A DNA stretch of 64,000 nucleotides from Talpa occidentalis (lineage: Eukaryota > Chordata > Mammalia > Eulipotyphla > Talpidae). This document shows positions 11,456 to 22,105 of the stretch, one piece after another. The DNA is taken from contig NW_023603184.1 of NCBI RefSeq assembly GCF_014898055.3, positions 34,967,359 to 35,031,358 on the forward strand, in the 5' to 3' direction. The notes under the pieces were generated by a model. That model saw only the letters and a program-made list of their open reading frames with translations, was not told the DNA's origin and did not search any database. The translations under genes were made by a program, and so were the position numbers. Position 1 is the stretch's first letter. Each line of letters opens with the position of its first letter.

Positions 11456-13180
11456 TCCAGGGGTGAGCACAGACAGGATTGCAGAGACAGGCCTTATTGG
11501 CCTGGCTCCTGACATCCTGGAAGAGCTTTTCTTCCTGTCCCCAGTGTTACCCTCATTGTTTTGTAAAATTCCAATTCCTGATCACCGTGGGTTTTTATTG
11601 GACTGTGTAATAGAAAGTGTCCCTCTGGTTCCTAGTAAAAGCCATTGTTTTAGTTAAAAAAGGTTTGGTCCCTGGTGAGCTCTGTCTTCCTGGCTTGCAG
11701 GGAGGGAGGGAGGAAGGGAGGGGGGATTGAGAGGGAGAGAAGGAGAAGCAGGAGGAGGAGAAGAAGAGAAGAAGTAGTTGTGGGGAAGGAATGACTCTCT
11801 CTGGGTCTGTTCCCATAAGGGCAATTATCCCACCATGAAGGCCTTCACCATGAGCTCATCTCCCCTAATGATCTCCCAACACACTCTCTCAATCACCCCG
11901 GGAGTTAGTGCCTCAGCAAATGAATTTGATGGGAGGGGGACACAAACCTTTAGTCCTTAACACGCCCCGTCCTCTATTCTTTCTTATATTTATGTCCTGT
12001 TCCTCTGAGAGAGACTTTCTTCTCTGTCAGTGCAATTTTACATCTTCATTTAACCAATTCCCGTTTTATTCTTGTTGTTTGGTCTTGCCTTGGAATCCAT
12101 CGCCTTCCATCCCTATCCCTTAAGGGACATTCTTTCCCATTGCATTTGGGGGTCACTTACCAACTTATTCTGGAAATCCCCTAAATCTGTTGATAAGGTG
12201 ACCTCCAATTTCTGTGTTTCTGGGAACCCCACTTTCAGTGACTCATTCCACTCACCATGTGAACATAACCTTCACCAACCTGATAATTCGGGACACCTCT
12301 AATCCTGCTCCTATCCTTGGCTCACTGTCCCCCCACGTTGATGATCTTGTGATTCCCATCCCAACTCCTTCCATTCCCTATTACATTGTTGTTCCTGAGG
12401 TCCATAGCAACTGCAATCACAGACACGGTGTAATCCTTTAATCCTGACCCTGCCTTGATGGCAGCTTTTCTCACTCTACTACCATCTCAGAAAACCCTGT
12501 TCCTGCATAATCACATTCTCTATCCCAGTTTGCTTCTTCCCAGTTCTTTAATTAATTAATTAATTTATTTATTTATTTTGAGATCCATTGAGCATAGCCT
12601 CTGATTCTCTTAATAATCATACTGCTTAAAAGCCTGAGGCATTTATCAAAAATTTTATTCATACACAGCAATTTTAGCTTGAAAACACACTTTAATCTTT
12701 GATATATGATACTTCTTAGTTAAAGGCAATTATAGATTCATTTACAAATATCCAACAAAGAGCATTCAGCAAATGTTAATTAGACATTGTGGTTTTCAGG
12801 GCACAGCATAGTGAGAGGCAGGCATGATGCTCTGTGGGGTTCAGCTTCTATTGCCATTTTAACTTATCACATTAGGACATCCTCCAGCTCTTACTGCCAG
12901 TATTTTCCAGGTGACAAGAGCGAAACTTGCCCTTCAAGAATTATGTCTTTTAAATAGGATTTCTTCTGCAGATAGGGTCATTTGATCTGACACTGGGATA
13001 GGCTTGAAGTCCTTTGGGGACAATGACAGCACAGGCAGCACTCCTGTCTTCCACGCTGAAGAGCCAAGTCCTGTGACTGCTGTTCCATGGACTGTTGTCA
13101 CTGCTATGGAGGGGTAGAGAGAGTTACTGTAAATGGAAGCCAGTAGATGATGCGCTTAGGTCCGACATAAAGGAATTCTC
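11456..13180. other. Non-coding stretch with a polypurine tract
   Basis: No gene is visible. A strongly purine-biased tract (GGGA/GAGA/GAAG units) lies at 11694-11778, and an (ATTA/TTTA)n patch at 12549-12580. The C-rich DNA at 11940-12500 has short ORFs without recognisable domains. Confidence 0.4.
11694..11778. repeat. Polypurine low-complexity tract
   Basis: About 85 bases, almost wholly A/G on the plus strand, including several G-triplet runs. Confidence 0.85.
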
Positions 13181-13350
13181 ATTTTTGTTCAGGATTCAAT
13201 GCAAAAATACTGATGTGAAAAAATATGTCCATTGCAGCACTATTTACAATAGCCAACTTACAGAAACAAGCTAAGTACCCATAGAGGAGTGGGTAAAGAA
13301 GATGTGACATCTATTCAGAATGGACTACTACTCAGCTAGAAAGAGATGAA
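13181..13350 (+). mobile_element. Old L1 ORF2 3' fragment
   Basis: It contains the common L1 ORF2 end pattern CCATTGCAGCACTATTTACAATAGCCAA, then GGAGTGGGTAAAGAAGATGTG and ATGGACTACTACTCAGC-like sequence. No ORF. Confidence 0.8.
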
Positions 13351-13531
13351 ATCTTCCCAAACTGTTGAAACAACCAATAGCTAACTTATGGAATGCTATA
13401 GCAGTCTGTAATGACTTGATTTCCCTCTATGAAAGGTACATTTTCTGATAATTGATGATGTGCTGGGGAGGTTGGGAAGTTTAGCGTGGGTTTAGAATCC
13501 AGAGACCTAGAGGTTAGAAGTAAAGCAGATT

Positions 13532-13537
13532 TTTATT
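13532..13537 (-). terminator. Candidate polyadenylation signal for GVIN1
   Basis: The minus strand reads AATAAA here, about 530 bases past the stop codon at 14064. No nearer canonical hexamer stood out. AATAAA is common in AT-rich DNA, so this is only a candidate. Confidence 0.35.
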
Positions 13538-14063
13538 GAAAGTATTTTCTAAGAGAGGACAGGGCAGAGGTCAAATTGCCTGCCTGCACGTGAGTAGGGG
13601 CAGGATCTAGCGTTTACAGTTAAGCTTATTCTGCCTGGTGGTTTCTGGTTTTGCTTAGTTAGCAAGTTCTGCGTGCATCCCCTTCCCAGAATAAAGGAGC
13701 AGGAACTTTCTGTGAGAACTGTGGGATAGGAAATGTTGCTGGTGGTTGGGGTACTGATATGGCAACAGCTTTTGACCCAGTTTAACCTCATCAATTTATA
13801 TAAAATTGCATATTTAAAAAAAGCAATATTCTGTATAATAGTTTAAACTATGAAGAATATATATATTTAGTAAAATGTTTTTAAAGTAGAAGGAATCGTG
13901 GCAAAGTTAAGTGAAGGCCTGTCACAGAAAATCTTTAATTCTTGAAATATTAGTTAATTTGTTTTGAGATGTTTCATTGGATATGTGGAAACAATGAGGA
14001 TTCTCCTTGTGAGGAGATGTCTGAGCATTGTTCATTCTGGGGCTCTTTTGTGGTCACTGAATA
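13538..14063 (-). other. Probable 3' UTR of the GVIN1 gene
   Basis: AT-rich sequence between the stop codon and the candidate AATAAA. No repeat of the young SINE or L1 families lies in it. Assignment is by position only. Confidence 0.35.
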
Positions 14064-17000
14064 TTATCTTTTCAAGTCATTGAGCACATCCTGCTTTGTG
14101 ATTTTGGTCCAGGCATCAGGGATTTCACCCCTCCCAGCAAACTTTTTCTTATATCTTTCTTGTAACTCTGATCTGAAGTGACAGACAAACCATTTCCAGT
14201 ATGACTGGGAGGAAGAGTCTGGGGTGATGCTCCATGTGGCATATTCCCCTCCTGCCTGTCGGTAGGTCTTCCACGGGATTTCTCTGCCATCTGGAAAAAC
14301 TATTGCACAATCACTTGCTACCAAACTAGTACAGAAATCAATGACAAAGTGGTCTGTGTTGTGCCATTTCCCTCCTTTGGCAGCCGAAGGACGGTGGAAG
14401 GAAACACTGTGGTCTCCTTCGTGTGCAGGGATTGTGTTTGTACAAATTGCCCCACAGGAGGGACACTGTTTCCAGCAGCCACAGAGATGTTCAGAGAGCA
14501 TTTTTACGATTTCAGGAACCATTTCTTCTACAGACTTGCTCAGACACTTCTGTTCCACTGTCTTCATTGCAGGATCCAAAGCTTCACTCATAGCTTCTTT
14601 GAGGAAATCATTATCTTTTATCTCCTGGTGTTCAATGCCTACCAAGTCCTTTCGAGGCAAGATCAGTTTCTCTCCCAGCTGATCACAGAACATATCCAGC
14701 CACTGAGACACGGTGCTGCCTTTATCTTTAGCTATTTCTATGGATTTATGAATGGCTGAGAGAATGGTATTTTTTATTTCATCTAACCTTAGTTTTAACA
14801 TATCCTTCACTTTGTTACTTTCTTTGTCTGAACAATATCTTCGAATATGACTTTCAATGTAATTCCTGAAAAATGATTGTGGATGATGAAGGTACTGCCA
14901 GTAGTTATCAAAAGTCTCCTCTTCTGCTAGAGAGATAAGAATGTGTTTCTCCAGGTTGGCCCTGTTTCCATTGAAAGCGGAACAAGTTGCTCGAATGTCA
15001 CCTGAAATGTCACGAACCATTAGCCCCCAGATGGTAGTTAAGACAGCAGGAGTGAGCTTGTTCCACAGAAAATCAACAAATGTTTTGATTGAAGTTGCTC
15101 CCTGACAAGAGATCTTAAAACTCATGAAGAAATCATCTTTCTTACTTTCCAGGTAGTTGACAGGATCATTTGCTTGCTTGAATGCCCTGTGTATATCCTT
15201 AAATTCTATTGATGCACTTTGGAATAAACTCAAAGATAAATCCATTTTGTATCTACTTGTAAATGTGTATCTTTCCTTAGATGGTGCAGATTGCACCCCT
15301 TGCTCCATTATTGTCAGGATTTCATGGAAGTAACTTGAATTGTAATCATGCTGATGCTTCCTAATGTTGGCATTAGCTTCTTCATATCTTGAGACTATGT
15401 TACTAGTCGTCATTTTTATGGATTCTTCATCTTCCACATTTAAGTGCTTTCTAAATCCAAAAAAACCCTTCATTTGGACATGTTTGTTATGATCTATTTG
15501 AAATGTCCCCCCAGAATTTTCTTTCACTATGTTCACCACATTTTTCTCCTTGTTGAAATGTTGCAAAAGGATATTTTCTGCATCCACATCAATTTGTGGC
15601 TCTGGAATTGGCTGGAGTGTTGAGGACACTTCAGAGACCCATTTTTGCCAGAGTTCATTGAATTTTTCACATAGCTCCTTCTCACTCAATTGTTGGCCCT
15701 TTACAGTTAAAGCCAACTCTCGACTTCTTTTTAATAATTCCATTTCATAACTTGATTTTTTGTTATCCAGTTTTTCTTGATTTTTTTTAAAACTGATAAG
15801 TTCATTCACTTTTCTTTCGCTCTCTAAAATAAGTTTCTCTTTAAGGATTATTAACTTATTCTCAAAATTTGCTTTCCACTGAACCAGTATTTCGCTATCT
15901 GGATCTTCATTAAAATATTTTTCAAATTCTTGCTTGATGGCTTCATATTTTGCTGCGACAGGAAAATGAAGTTCGTCTCTCATGATTATTTCGGTTTTCC
16001 CATTCTGAATCTGGTTGATCAGCTTGTCCTGCAAGCCCAGCACATGACTCCTCAGCTCCCAGGTCCAGGAGTTGTACCTGGTCTCCAGTTTGCTCATGGC
16101 CACGACCTCTTGGGTGTTCCTGAAACTGAAAATGAAGTTCTCACTCACGAGTGCTCTCCACAAATCTTGAACTCGCAGTTTTACATCCGATATCTTCATG
16201 ATGCTTCCCCTGGCCTCCTGCTGGGCGGTCAGGAGAATTCTGCTCTTCAGGTCCTGGACGTTGTGACTGTAGCGAGGATTAGGAGGGGCCATTGGGGGGT
16301 TGCCGTCCCACAGGTGGGCAAAGTAGCAGACATGAGTGTTGACATCAAACTTAATGACATCGCTGAAGCGGGTCACATCTGAGCACTGTTCCTGCTCAGC
16401 AGCTGTCACCGCCATTTCATCCAGTCTCTGCTCTAGCCGCCTCCGCCCTTCCATGGTCTGGTCTTCAGCTGTGATTTCCCCCACATTCTGATGGACAAAG
16501 AGGCAACTTGGAGAGATTTTCACTTGCTTCATCCTCAGAAAGGCCTGGACAACTATCTGTAGAATGTCTTGCATTTCTGATGGATTCTCTCCAAAAATAT
16601 TGATCAGAGTCAAGTTTGCAAGTCCAATGACAAAGGTTGCCAACTCATTGTCCCGATTCTGTGATTTGTTGTTGAGTTCCGGGGCTCGAAGTCCTTCTGT
16701 GTCCATCACCAGGACAAAATCAAAGCCAAGTTCTTCTGTGAATGTCTCCTCCACCCTCAGGAGCTGCATGTAGGCCCCTCGGGTGCACCTCCCTGCACTG
16801 ACCGTGAACTGCAGCCCAAAAAGGGCATTCATCAGGGTGGACTTCCCTGAGCTCTGCAGGCCAAGGACAGAGAGAACAAACAGTCGTTTGTCCCCTAGTT
16901 TCTCAGAGACCTTGTCAAACACAGCTGCCACCCACTTCAGAGGCACATAGGAAGCATCCCCTTCCATCAGCTCAATGGGAACGCCAGCGATCATCAGATT

Positions 17001-20000
17001 CGCAGCAATCTGGGGGAGACACAGGAAAAGTTTATCTTTTGTGGAGTAAGCTTCTTCCAGAGCTTCATAGATCTGGCCCACTTCTCTGAGAAGTTGCTCA
17101 ATCCCCAGGGAACAGTCATTAATCTTTCTGGAGAGAGCTTCTATCTTACATTCCCAGTCTTTCAGATGGCTGCTCTTTGGTACATTTTGCTTTTCTGTTT
17201 GTATCTGTGACCACAAAGTCTTTTTCTTTTTATTCAGTTCTTCCAAGTGTCCAGCTGTAATATTGTCCAAAAACACACTCATCCATTGGAGGAAATAAAG
17301 TTTGGTATGAGTTTCTGAATACATATGAAGAATTTCAAGAATAGATCGCATGAAATCATTGAAAGGAAAGGCTCTGGACAACTGTTGTTGCCGTATTCTT
17401 TGCTTCTCCTTCTCAATTTCACTCTTGTGTTGTTCAATGCTCCGATTCCCCTTCTCTCGCAGATTGTACAATTCTTTGTCCTTCTTACACCAAAGGTGCC
17501 AGAGTTGTCCCTGAAGGGGCAGTAAGTTTTCCTTCATTTGTGAGATCTGCATCTCCCCCAGTAGGGCCATTAAAATCTCTGCCTTATCCTTGGCCTCCTT
17601 GCAATCTCTCTGGTCCTCATCAATGATGAATCCCTGCTGGCGAGCAATCTGGGCACAGGCCTGTAAGCTGAGAGCAGCATCAGATCGCTCTAGCATACAC
17701 TGGATTGTAGTTGCGAGCTCTTCTGTTAATTCAGCCTCATTTCTGTTTCTGATTCCAATTCTCACTCTTTGGGCAGACTTATTGCCCATTATTTTTTCTT
17801 TGTCATCAAGCAAAAAGATCAAAGGTTTGGAGGACTGACACAGGTCACCGACAATTTTTCTGTTCTCTTTATTGTCATCAGTGGTTGACATGAGGACCAC
17901 AAGGAGAGAAGAGACCTTCTGCAGGAAGGTGAGTTGCTCCAGGTGTTCCTTTGCATCTCCATGAAGATTGGTGAAGGTCAGGCACCTGTGAAATCTGTCC
18001 TCCTCTTCCCCCCCGGGACAGAACCAGCAGATTTCCACCACACCTACCATCAAGAGACAGTCTTTGCTGCTCCCTTTGCAGTGTCGGTGAAAAAAGACAT
18101 CATGTTTACGTTTACTAACAAGACAGTTCATGATCTGAGATTTGGAAGCAGAGAAGCCATTTCCAACTCGAATAAAGGACACAATGGGGGTAGAGACCTG
18201 GCTCATTTGCTGATTCCTGTAATTGCTCTTCTCGGTTGCTGATGTCCTTGACTGTTGCCAGGTTTTCCTAATTTGACTGAGAGACCAGAGAGAGAATTCA
18301 ATTTGAGAAGTGCAGGGGTTAGGTATTAGAAGGGGAAGGGCAAACTGACAAATGGCAAGTTTGCCCAAAATATATTGTCTGGCAAAATCATCTGCACAGT
18401 GAAGAATTGCCATCTGAATATCCATAGGGTGGATGTGGGGCCTGGGATTAGGGGCTGAAGAACTAGTGGGACCTTCACTGTCTTCAAAAAGGTCTGCATA
18501 TGGATCAAAAGCTTCATTTTCATGACTTGTGGTGCTTGGGCAGTCTTGCATCTCTGTGTTTCCATCATCTTTGAAGACCAGGTATCTCAGCCCATAATCC
18601 AGCATGAGCAGCTTCTGCAGGAAGTAGAAGGGAAGGTCCTGTTCAGAGCTGGGCTGGGTGTTATGCACAGAAGCTTTGTAGATCAAATGGAAGTCAGCTC
18701 TGCTCTTCTTTTTTGGGTAGTAATGCTCTAGGCCTAGACGCTGGAGTAATTCTAGCAAGGGCCTATTTTCTGTGACTTCCCATTTGTTAATTTCATTTTC
18801 TTGCAATTCATTGGGTGGGTTCTTTTTATAGAAGACATTTTGCAATTGTTTCATCACCTCATTCTCTTGCAATGGAGACCTGGTGGCTTCATTATCTCCA
18901 TCAATGAGCAATTTCAAGTCTTTCTCCAGGTTCTTGCAATCATGAAATGCTCCACATTTGGTGAGCACATATGCAACTTCCTCAGATAATGATTGTCCCA
19001 GGTGCTGTCTTATTAATTCCAAGCGTTTTGTTTTCTCTTGTGGAGAAAGAGCTGTGACTCTAGCGGTGGCCGTCAGCCCTTTGAGCACCAGGAATGCATG
19101 AGCTCTGCAGCTGCAAGTACTTTTGAGTTCCTGGTATTGCTTGTGTGTTCTTTGCATTTCATTCACTAGGAAGTCTAATTGTTTATACCCTAGAATAGAT
19201 TGGAAAGTTTTATTTTCCGCATGATATCCTGCACCCATTGCAATGCAAAGTAGCAAGACTTGTATGTCTGGCTGCTCATTTTCTTGGAGCTTATTCAAGA
19301 AACAGCCAAGAGCCAAGCTAACCTCATAAGTAGCCTTTCTTTGCACTTCCTCTACCATTTCTAGAGACTCCAATTTGGGCTTCACATCATTGAGATCATG
19401 CTGGGCTTCTTTTAAGATTTTCATTAGTTCAGAAAATTGGGAGATGTTGACAGGCTCTTGTGCTGACTCTGACTGGAAGATCCATTGCATGATGGAACGA
19501 GTCTGAGGAAAGTTTGTCACGCTGTAGATGTGGGGATCCAGGAGCATGCGCAACTGAGATTTAACAAATTTGGTGTTATAAGTGGAATTGTTTTTGCAAT
19601 GGTTGACAGTGTTTAATAGAAAATTCTGCAAACCCCCATCTGTTAGGCATATTTTAATCCAAATATCATAACTTTTTACTTTTTCATTCAACACTTGCAT
19701 GAAATCGCTCAGTTTTTTAAGTTGCTTTTCAGGGTCAGCTACCTCCCAGGATTTCACATCTTGCAGGAAAGCTTTGGCCTCCTTCTCATTATGCAGTAAT
19801 TCTTCTCCATCCTGGATTTGGGCTGGGAGGCCAGTCAATGCAGCGTAGCAGTCTGTCAGGAATTTCGCTACCGGCAGCGGGTCCTTGAAATCACTCCTGT
19901 GGCTGGAGAGGATGATGTCCCAGACGGGCACCAGCTGAAGTCCCCTGTCAATGACACACCAGGTTTGATTACTGGCCTCGAGGCCAGCTTTCCACTGAAT

Positions 20001-20666
20001 GAGGCTGTTTGCTTCCTGTGGGCCACCGGTCTGGGCAGTAGATAATTGTACTTTGGTTTGGAGGCTTTGGAAGGTGGTTTTCTGAGAAGCTGCTTTTGAA
20101 TGTGAGGCTGACAAATCCACACCTGCAACACCTTGCACTCCAAAGCCACTGTAGCTGCCCCTTATGTAACTATCCAGGGCCTCTGCTGCCTGCTGTTTCA
20201 CCTCTGCCAGCTGCTCGCTCTGGAAACCCTCTGCAGTGGCTTTCCACCAGTAGATTCCTCCCAGATGCAGAGGGCCCTGGTTAGCATGAGATCCAAACCT
20301 GTGGAAGAAGTCTTTAGCCCTGTCCCTCTGCTGGAGGAGACTGTCTGGGCCTGCAGCCTGACCCAGAAGGTTTTCAATACATTGCAGTTCCTGGAGGGCA
20401 GCCTTGGAGAACTGGAGCTGATCAAGAGGAAAGTGGCAGGAGGCCAGGGGGACGTAGCTGAACTTGGTTGAACAAAAATAGGAATGCTGAGAATGTGATT
20501 GTCGGGTTGCCTTGGAATCTGAATGTTTGCTGCGATCTATACCAGCTTCCAGGCTAAATCCCCAACCTCCACCCCTGGCTGCGGCAGTTACACTGAATCC
20601 TAGTTTTTCCATAGCCTGGGTGAAGGTGTACTCGTCTTCAGAAGATGCAAATTCTTTTGTTTCCAT
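14064..20666 (-). CDS. GVIN1: GVIN1/VLIG-family giant interferon-inducible GTPase, main ORF (2200 aa)
   Basis: One uninterrupted 2200-codon ORF with no intron, as expected for this family, whose coding region sits on a single giant exon. Residues 1269-1276 read GLQSSGKS (P-loop, G1) and residues 1322-1325 read DTEG (G3), inside the large VLIG-type G domain. A Cys-rich patch near residues 2060-2075 (CxCWxxCPxCGxxC, followed by several His) lies close to the C terminus, which ends in the family's typical W-x-K-I-T-K region. Charged, probably coiled-coil segments lie on both sides of the G domain. Family members are type I/II interferon-induced, mostly cytosolic, and have no settled molecular function. 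The ORF starts at an internal Met of the full family protein: an in-frame TGA lies five codons upstream, and the N-terminal 220-odd residues are encoded just upstream in another frame (20600-21346). The length of 2200 aa plus about 227 matches the roughly 2400 aa of rodent Gvin1. The open frame over 6.6 kb argues for recent constraint. The human orthologue is a pseudogene. Confidence 0.93.
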   Translation of the reverse strand: METKEFASSEDEYTFTQAMEKLGFSVTAAARGGGWGFSLEAGIDRSKHSDSKATRQSHSQHSYFCSTKFSYVPLASCHFPLDQLQFSKAALQELQCIENLLGQAAGPDSLLQQRDRAKDFFHRFGSHANQGPLHLGGIYWWKATAEGFQSEQLAEVKQQAAEALDSYIRGSYSGFGVQGVAGVDLSASHSKAASQKTTFQSLQTKVQLSTAQTGGPQEANSLIQWKAGLEASNQTWCVIDRGLQLVPVWDIILSSHRSDFKDPLPVAKFLTDCYAALTGLPAQIQDGEELLHNEKEAKAFLQDVKSWEVADPEKQLKKLSDFMQVLNEKVKSYDIWIKICLTDGGLQNFLLNTVNHCKNNSTYNTKFVKSQLRMLLDPHIYSVTNFPQTRSIMQWIFQSESAQEPVNISQFSELMKILKEAQHDLNDVKPKLESLEMVEEVQRKATYEVSLALGCFLNKLQENEQPDIQVLLLCIAMGAGYHAENKTFQSILGYKQLDFLVNEMQRTHKQYQELKSTCSCRAHAFLVLKGLTATARVTALSPQEKTKRLELIRQHLGQSLSEEVAYVLTKCGAFHDCKNLEKDLKLLIDGDNEATRSPLQENEVMKQLQNVFYKKNPPNELQENEINKWEVTENRPLLELLQRLGLEHYYPKKKSRADFHLIYKASVHNTQPSSEQDLPFYFLQKLLMLDYGLRYLVFKDDGNTEMQDCPSTTSHENEAFDPYADLFEDSEGPTSSSAPNPRPHIHPMDIQMAILHCADDFARQYILGKLAICQFALPLLIPNPCTSQIEFSLWSLSQIRKTWQQSRTSATEKSNYRNQQMSQVSTPIVSFIRVGNGFSASKSQIMNCLVSKRKHDVFFHRHCKGSSKDCLLMVGVVEICWFCPGGEEEDRFHRCLTFTNLHGDAKEHLEQLTFLQKVSSLLVVLMSTTDDNKENRKIVGDLCQSSKPLIFLLDDKEKIMGNKSAQRVRIGIRNRNEAELTEELATTIQCMLERSDAALSLQACAQIARQQGFIIDEDQRDCKEAKDKAEILMALLGEMQISQMKENLLPLQGQLWHLWCKKDKELYNLREKGNRSIEQHKSEIEKEKQRIRQQQLSRAFPFNDFMRSILEILHMYSETHTKLYFLQWMSVFLDNITAGHLEELNKKKKTLWSQIQTEKQNVPKSSHLKDWECKIEALSRKINDCSLGIEQLLREVGQIYEALEEAYSTKDKLFLCLPQIAANLMIAGVPIELMEGDASYVPLKWVAAVFDKVSEKLGDKRLFVLSVLGLQSSGKSTLMNALFGLQFTVSAGRCTRGAYMQLLRVEETFTEELGFDFVLVMDTEGLRAPELNNKSQNRDNELATFVIGLANLTLINIFGENPSEMQDILQIVVQAFLRMKQVKISPSCLFVHQNVGEITAEDQTMEGRRRLEQRLDEMAVTAAEQEQCSDVTRFSDVIKFDVNTHVCYFAHLWDGNPPMAPPNPRYSHNVQDLKSRILLTAQQEARGSIMKISDVKLRVQDLWRALVSENFIFSFRNTQEVVAMSKLETRYNSWTWELRSHVLGLQDKLINQIQNGKTEIIMRDELHFPVAAKYEAIKQEFEKYFNEDPDSEILVQWKANFENKLIILKEKLILESERKVNELISFKKNQEKLDNKKSSYEMELLKRSRELALTVKGQQLSEKELCEKFNELWQKWVSEVSSTLQPIPEPQIDVDAENILLQHFNKEKNVVNIVKENSGGTFQIDHNKHVQMKGFFGFRKHLNVEDEESIKMTTSNIVSRYEEANANIRKHQHDYNSSYFHEILTIMEQGVQSAPSKERYTFTSRYKMDLSLSLFQSASIEFKDIHRAFKQANDPVNYLESKKDDFFMSFKISCQGATSIKTFVDFLWNKLTPAVLTTIWGLMVRDISGDIRATCSAFNGNRANLEKHILISLAEEETFDNYWQYLHHPQSFFRNYIESHIRRYCSDKESNKVKDMLKLRLDEIKNTILSAIHKSIEIAKDKGSTVSQWLDMFCDQLGEKLILPRKDLVGIEHQEIKDNDFLKEAMSEALDPAMKTVEQKCLSKSVEEMVPEIVKMLSEHLCGCWKQCPSCGAICTNTIPAHEGDHSVSFHRPSAAKGGKWHNTDHFVIDFCTSLVASDCAIVFPDGREIPWKTYRQAGGEYATWSITPDSSSQSYWKWFVCHFRSELQERYKKKFAGRGEIPDAWTKITKQDVLNDLKR

Positions 20667-21346
20667 GCGCGTGTCTGCTCAGGGCCAGAAAGTGAGAACT
20701 CCATGGGAACACTGAGTAGCTCTTCTCTCTTCTCTAACAGGCCTCTTTCAGAGCTGGTTTTGTAAATTCCCCGCAGGGCCAGTCCTCCGGATGCCCATCT
20801 CACCAGCTCTCTGTCCGGGAGGTTTTGTCTATGGGACAGAGTCCCCTCTGGGAGGTGAAGTTGTCTCTGCATGTTTTCCATGAGTTCTTTTAGGGGTGTT
20901 TGAGGCGGTGGCCAGTACTCTTTGGGGATGTCCATTGCTTGCCTCAGCTCTGCCTCTTTACTCCTCACTGCCTCTTCCTGTCGCTGCCTCCCTGCTGACA
21001 TTGAGCCTCTCAGCTCCTGCAGCGCCTGCTCCGCCTGCTTCTGCTGCTTTCTTATCATTTCCACCTGAGCCTCCTGTGACTCTGAAAGCCTCTTTGAGTG
21101 TGACAGGTTCAGCAGTTTCTCCAGGGCCCTTGTCTCCCAGGGATGTTGTGCCTGGGCCTGTAGCCTCTGGAGGTCCTTTGTGTCTAGGTGTTCTAAAGCC
21201 TTGGCACAGGTGACGCCAAGGTGTTCCTGTAGCTGGGGCAGCCAGTACTCAGCTGCCAGCCCCACTTCTCTCAGCATCTCCTGGAGCTCTTGCCCTCTTT
21301 CCCCTGGGAGCTGGGAGTCCTCAGGGGTTATCTGTGCCGTGGCCAT
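20600..21346 (-). CDS. GVIN1: N-terminal part of the GVIN1-type GTPase, out of frame with the main ORF
   Basis: This 248-codon ORF begins at the first ATG after a strong splice acceptor and is recognisable as the family N terminus. It has a CARD/SAM-like helical start (LQEMLREVGL..YWLPQLQEHLGV), a Gln/Glu-rich coiled coil at about residues 85-140, and the PKEYWPPP and SHRQNLPDRELVRWASGG motifs that precede the main ORF in full-length members. Family similarity stops at about residue 227 (GPEQTR). The last 21 codons (20600-20667) overlap the main ORF in the wrong frame and end at a spurious stop. The frames differ by two bases at a GCGC step around 20667-20671, where a two-base GC gain would explain the break. 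As it stands the locus would give a short N-terminal product, unless translation restarts at the ATG at 20666 or the frameshift is an assembly error. Confidence 0.88.
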   Translation of the reverse strand: MATAQITPEDSQLPGERGQELQEMLREVGLAAEYWLPQLQEHLGVTCAKALEHLDTKDLQRLQAQAQHPWETRALEKLLNLSHSKRLSESQEAQVEMIRKQQKQAEQALQELRGSMSAGRQRQEEAVRSKEAELRQAMDIPKEYWPPPQTPLKELMENMQRQLHLPEGTLSHRQNLPDRELVRWASGGLALRGIYKTSSERGLLEKREELLSVPMEFSLSGPEQTRAWKQKNLHLLKTSTPSPRLWKN

Positions 21347-21365
21347 GGCTGTGGGAAGAGAAAAC
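21347..21365 (-). other. Splice acceptor of the GVIN1 coding exon
   Basis: On the minus strand a pyrimidine run TTTTCTCTTCCCACAG ends with its AG at 21349-21350, two bases before the start ATG (21344-21346). This is a near-ideal 3' splice site, so one or more untranslated 5' exons should lie at higher coordinates. I cannot place them or the interferon-responsive promoter. Confidence 0.8.
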
Positions 21366-21853
21366 TCTCAGTTTAAAGGGATCAGGACCTTACAAATTAC
21401 CTTCCACATGATCAAAATGGTGAGTGTACTAAGGGTGGCGGTTGCCTTTTTTTTTTTTTTTCATTTCCACCTGTCATAATTTTGAGAAATACATTTTATA
21501 GCATTGATCAATTTCTTTTTTGTGGAGGGCATTTTTGTAGTTTTCCCAACGTGGATTTCTGCATGCAGCCTGACTATTGTGCTTCTTATTCCACAAAATC
21601 AAGAGCATGGAAACTATTACGCCAAAGTTTAGCATTTGAAAATAGCATGAGCTTTATAATTATTTGAAACTTTATAATTATTTGAACATAAGAGTGGCAC
21701 CAAGTGCCATTTTCTCTATTAGTTTCTACCAGCCTGGGTTGACTGATACCCTATCTCTGGCACTTAATTTTAGATAATTTCATAATATTTATTTATTCTC
21801 CTATACTTTATTTTTTAATTTCATTTTTCATCTTTTAATTTATTTTATTTCTT

Positions 21854-22105
21854 TTTTTAAGATTTATTTATTCATGTATACAAGAACTGGGGTACAGTCC
21901 AGATGTGCGGGAGGGTTATAGAGTGGGGAACAGAACAGGCAGACTGACCGAAATACACTGCTGAGGGGAGCAGCGGGTGAGACAGGAGAGGTCTGCTGAG
22001 CCATGTGGGTATCTCGCCAGCTGGCTAGGATTGAATCTGTGCTGCAGAGGCTGCAGACAGCTTCACACTACTGCCCTCAGCTGCCTGCGCCTCCAGGGGA
22101 GGCTC
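21854..22105 (-). mobile_element. Older diverged SINE copy, antisense
   Basis: A degenerate copy with tail TTTAAGATTTATTTATT at its plus-strand start and GGGGAGGC at the end. A short TSD TTATTTCTT lies at 21845-21853 and 22106-22114. It is absent from the paralogous site near 8840, so it is younger than the duplication. Confidence 0.85.

Noticed and set aside
14072..20471. Many plus- and minus-strand ORFs of 60-150 codons inside the GVIN1 exon
   Set aside because: They are shadows of the long coding frame and have no family similarity or own signals.
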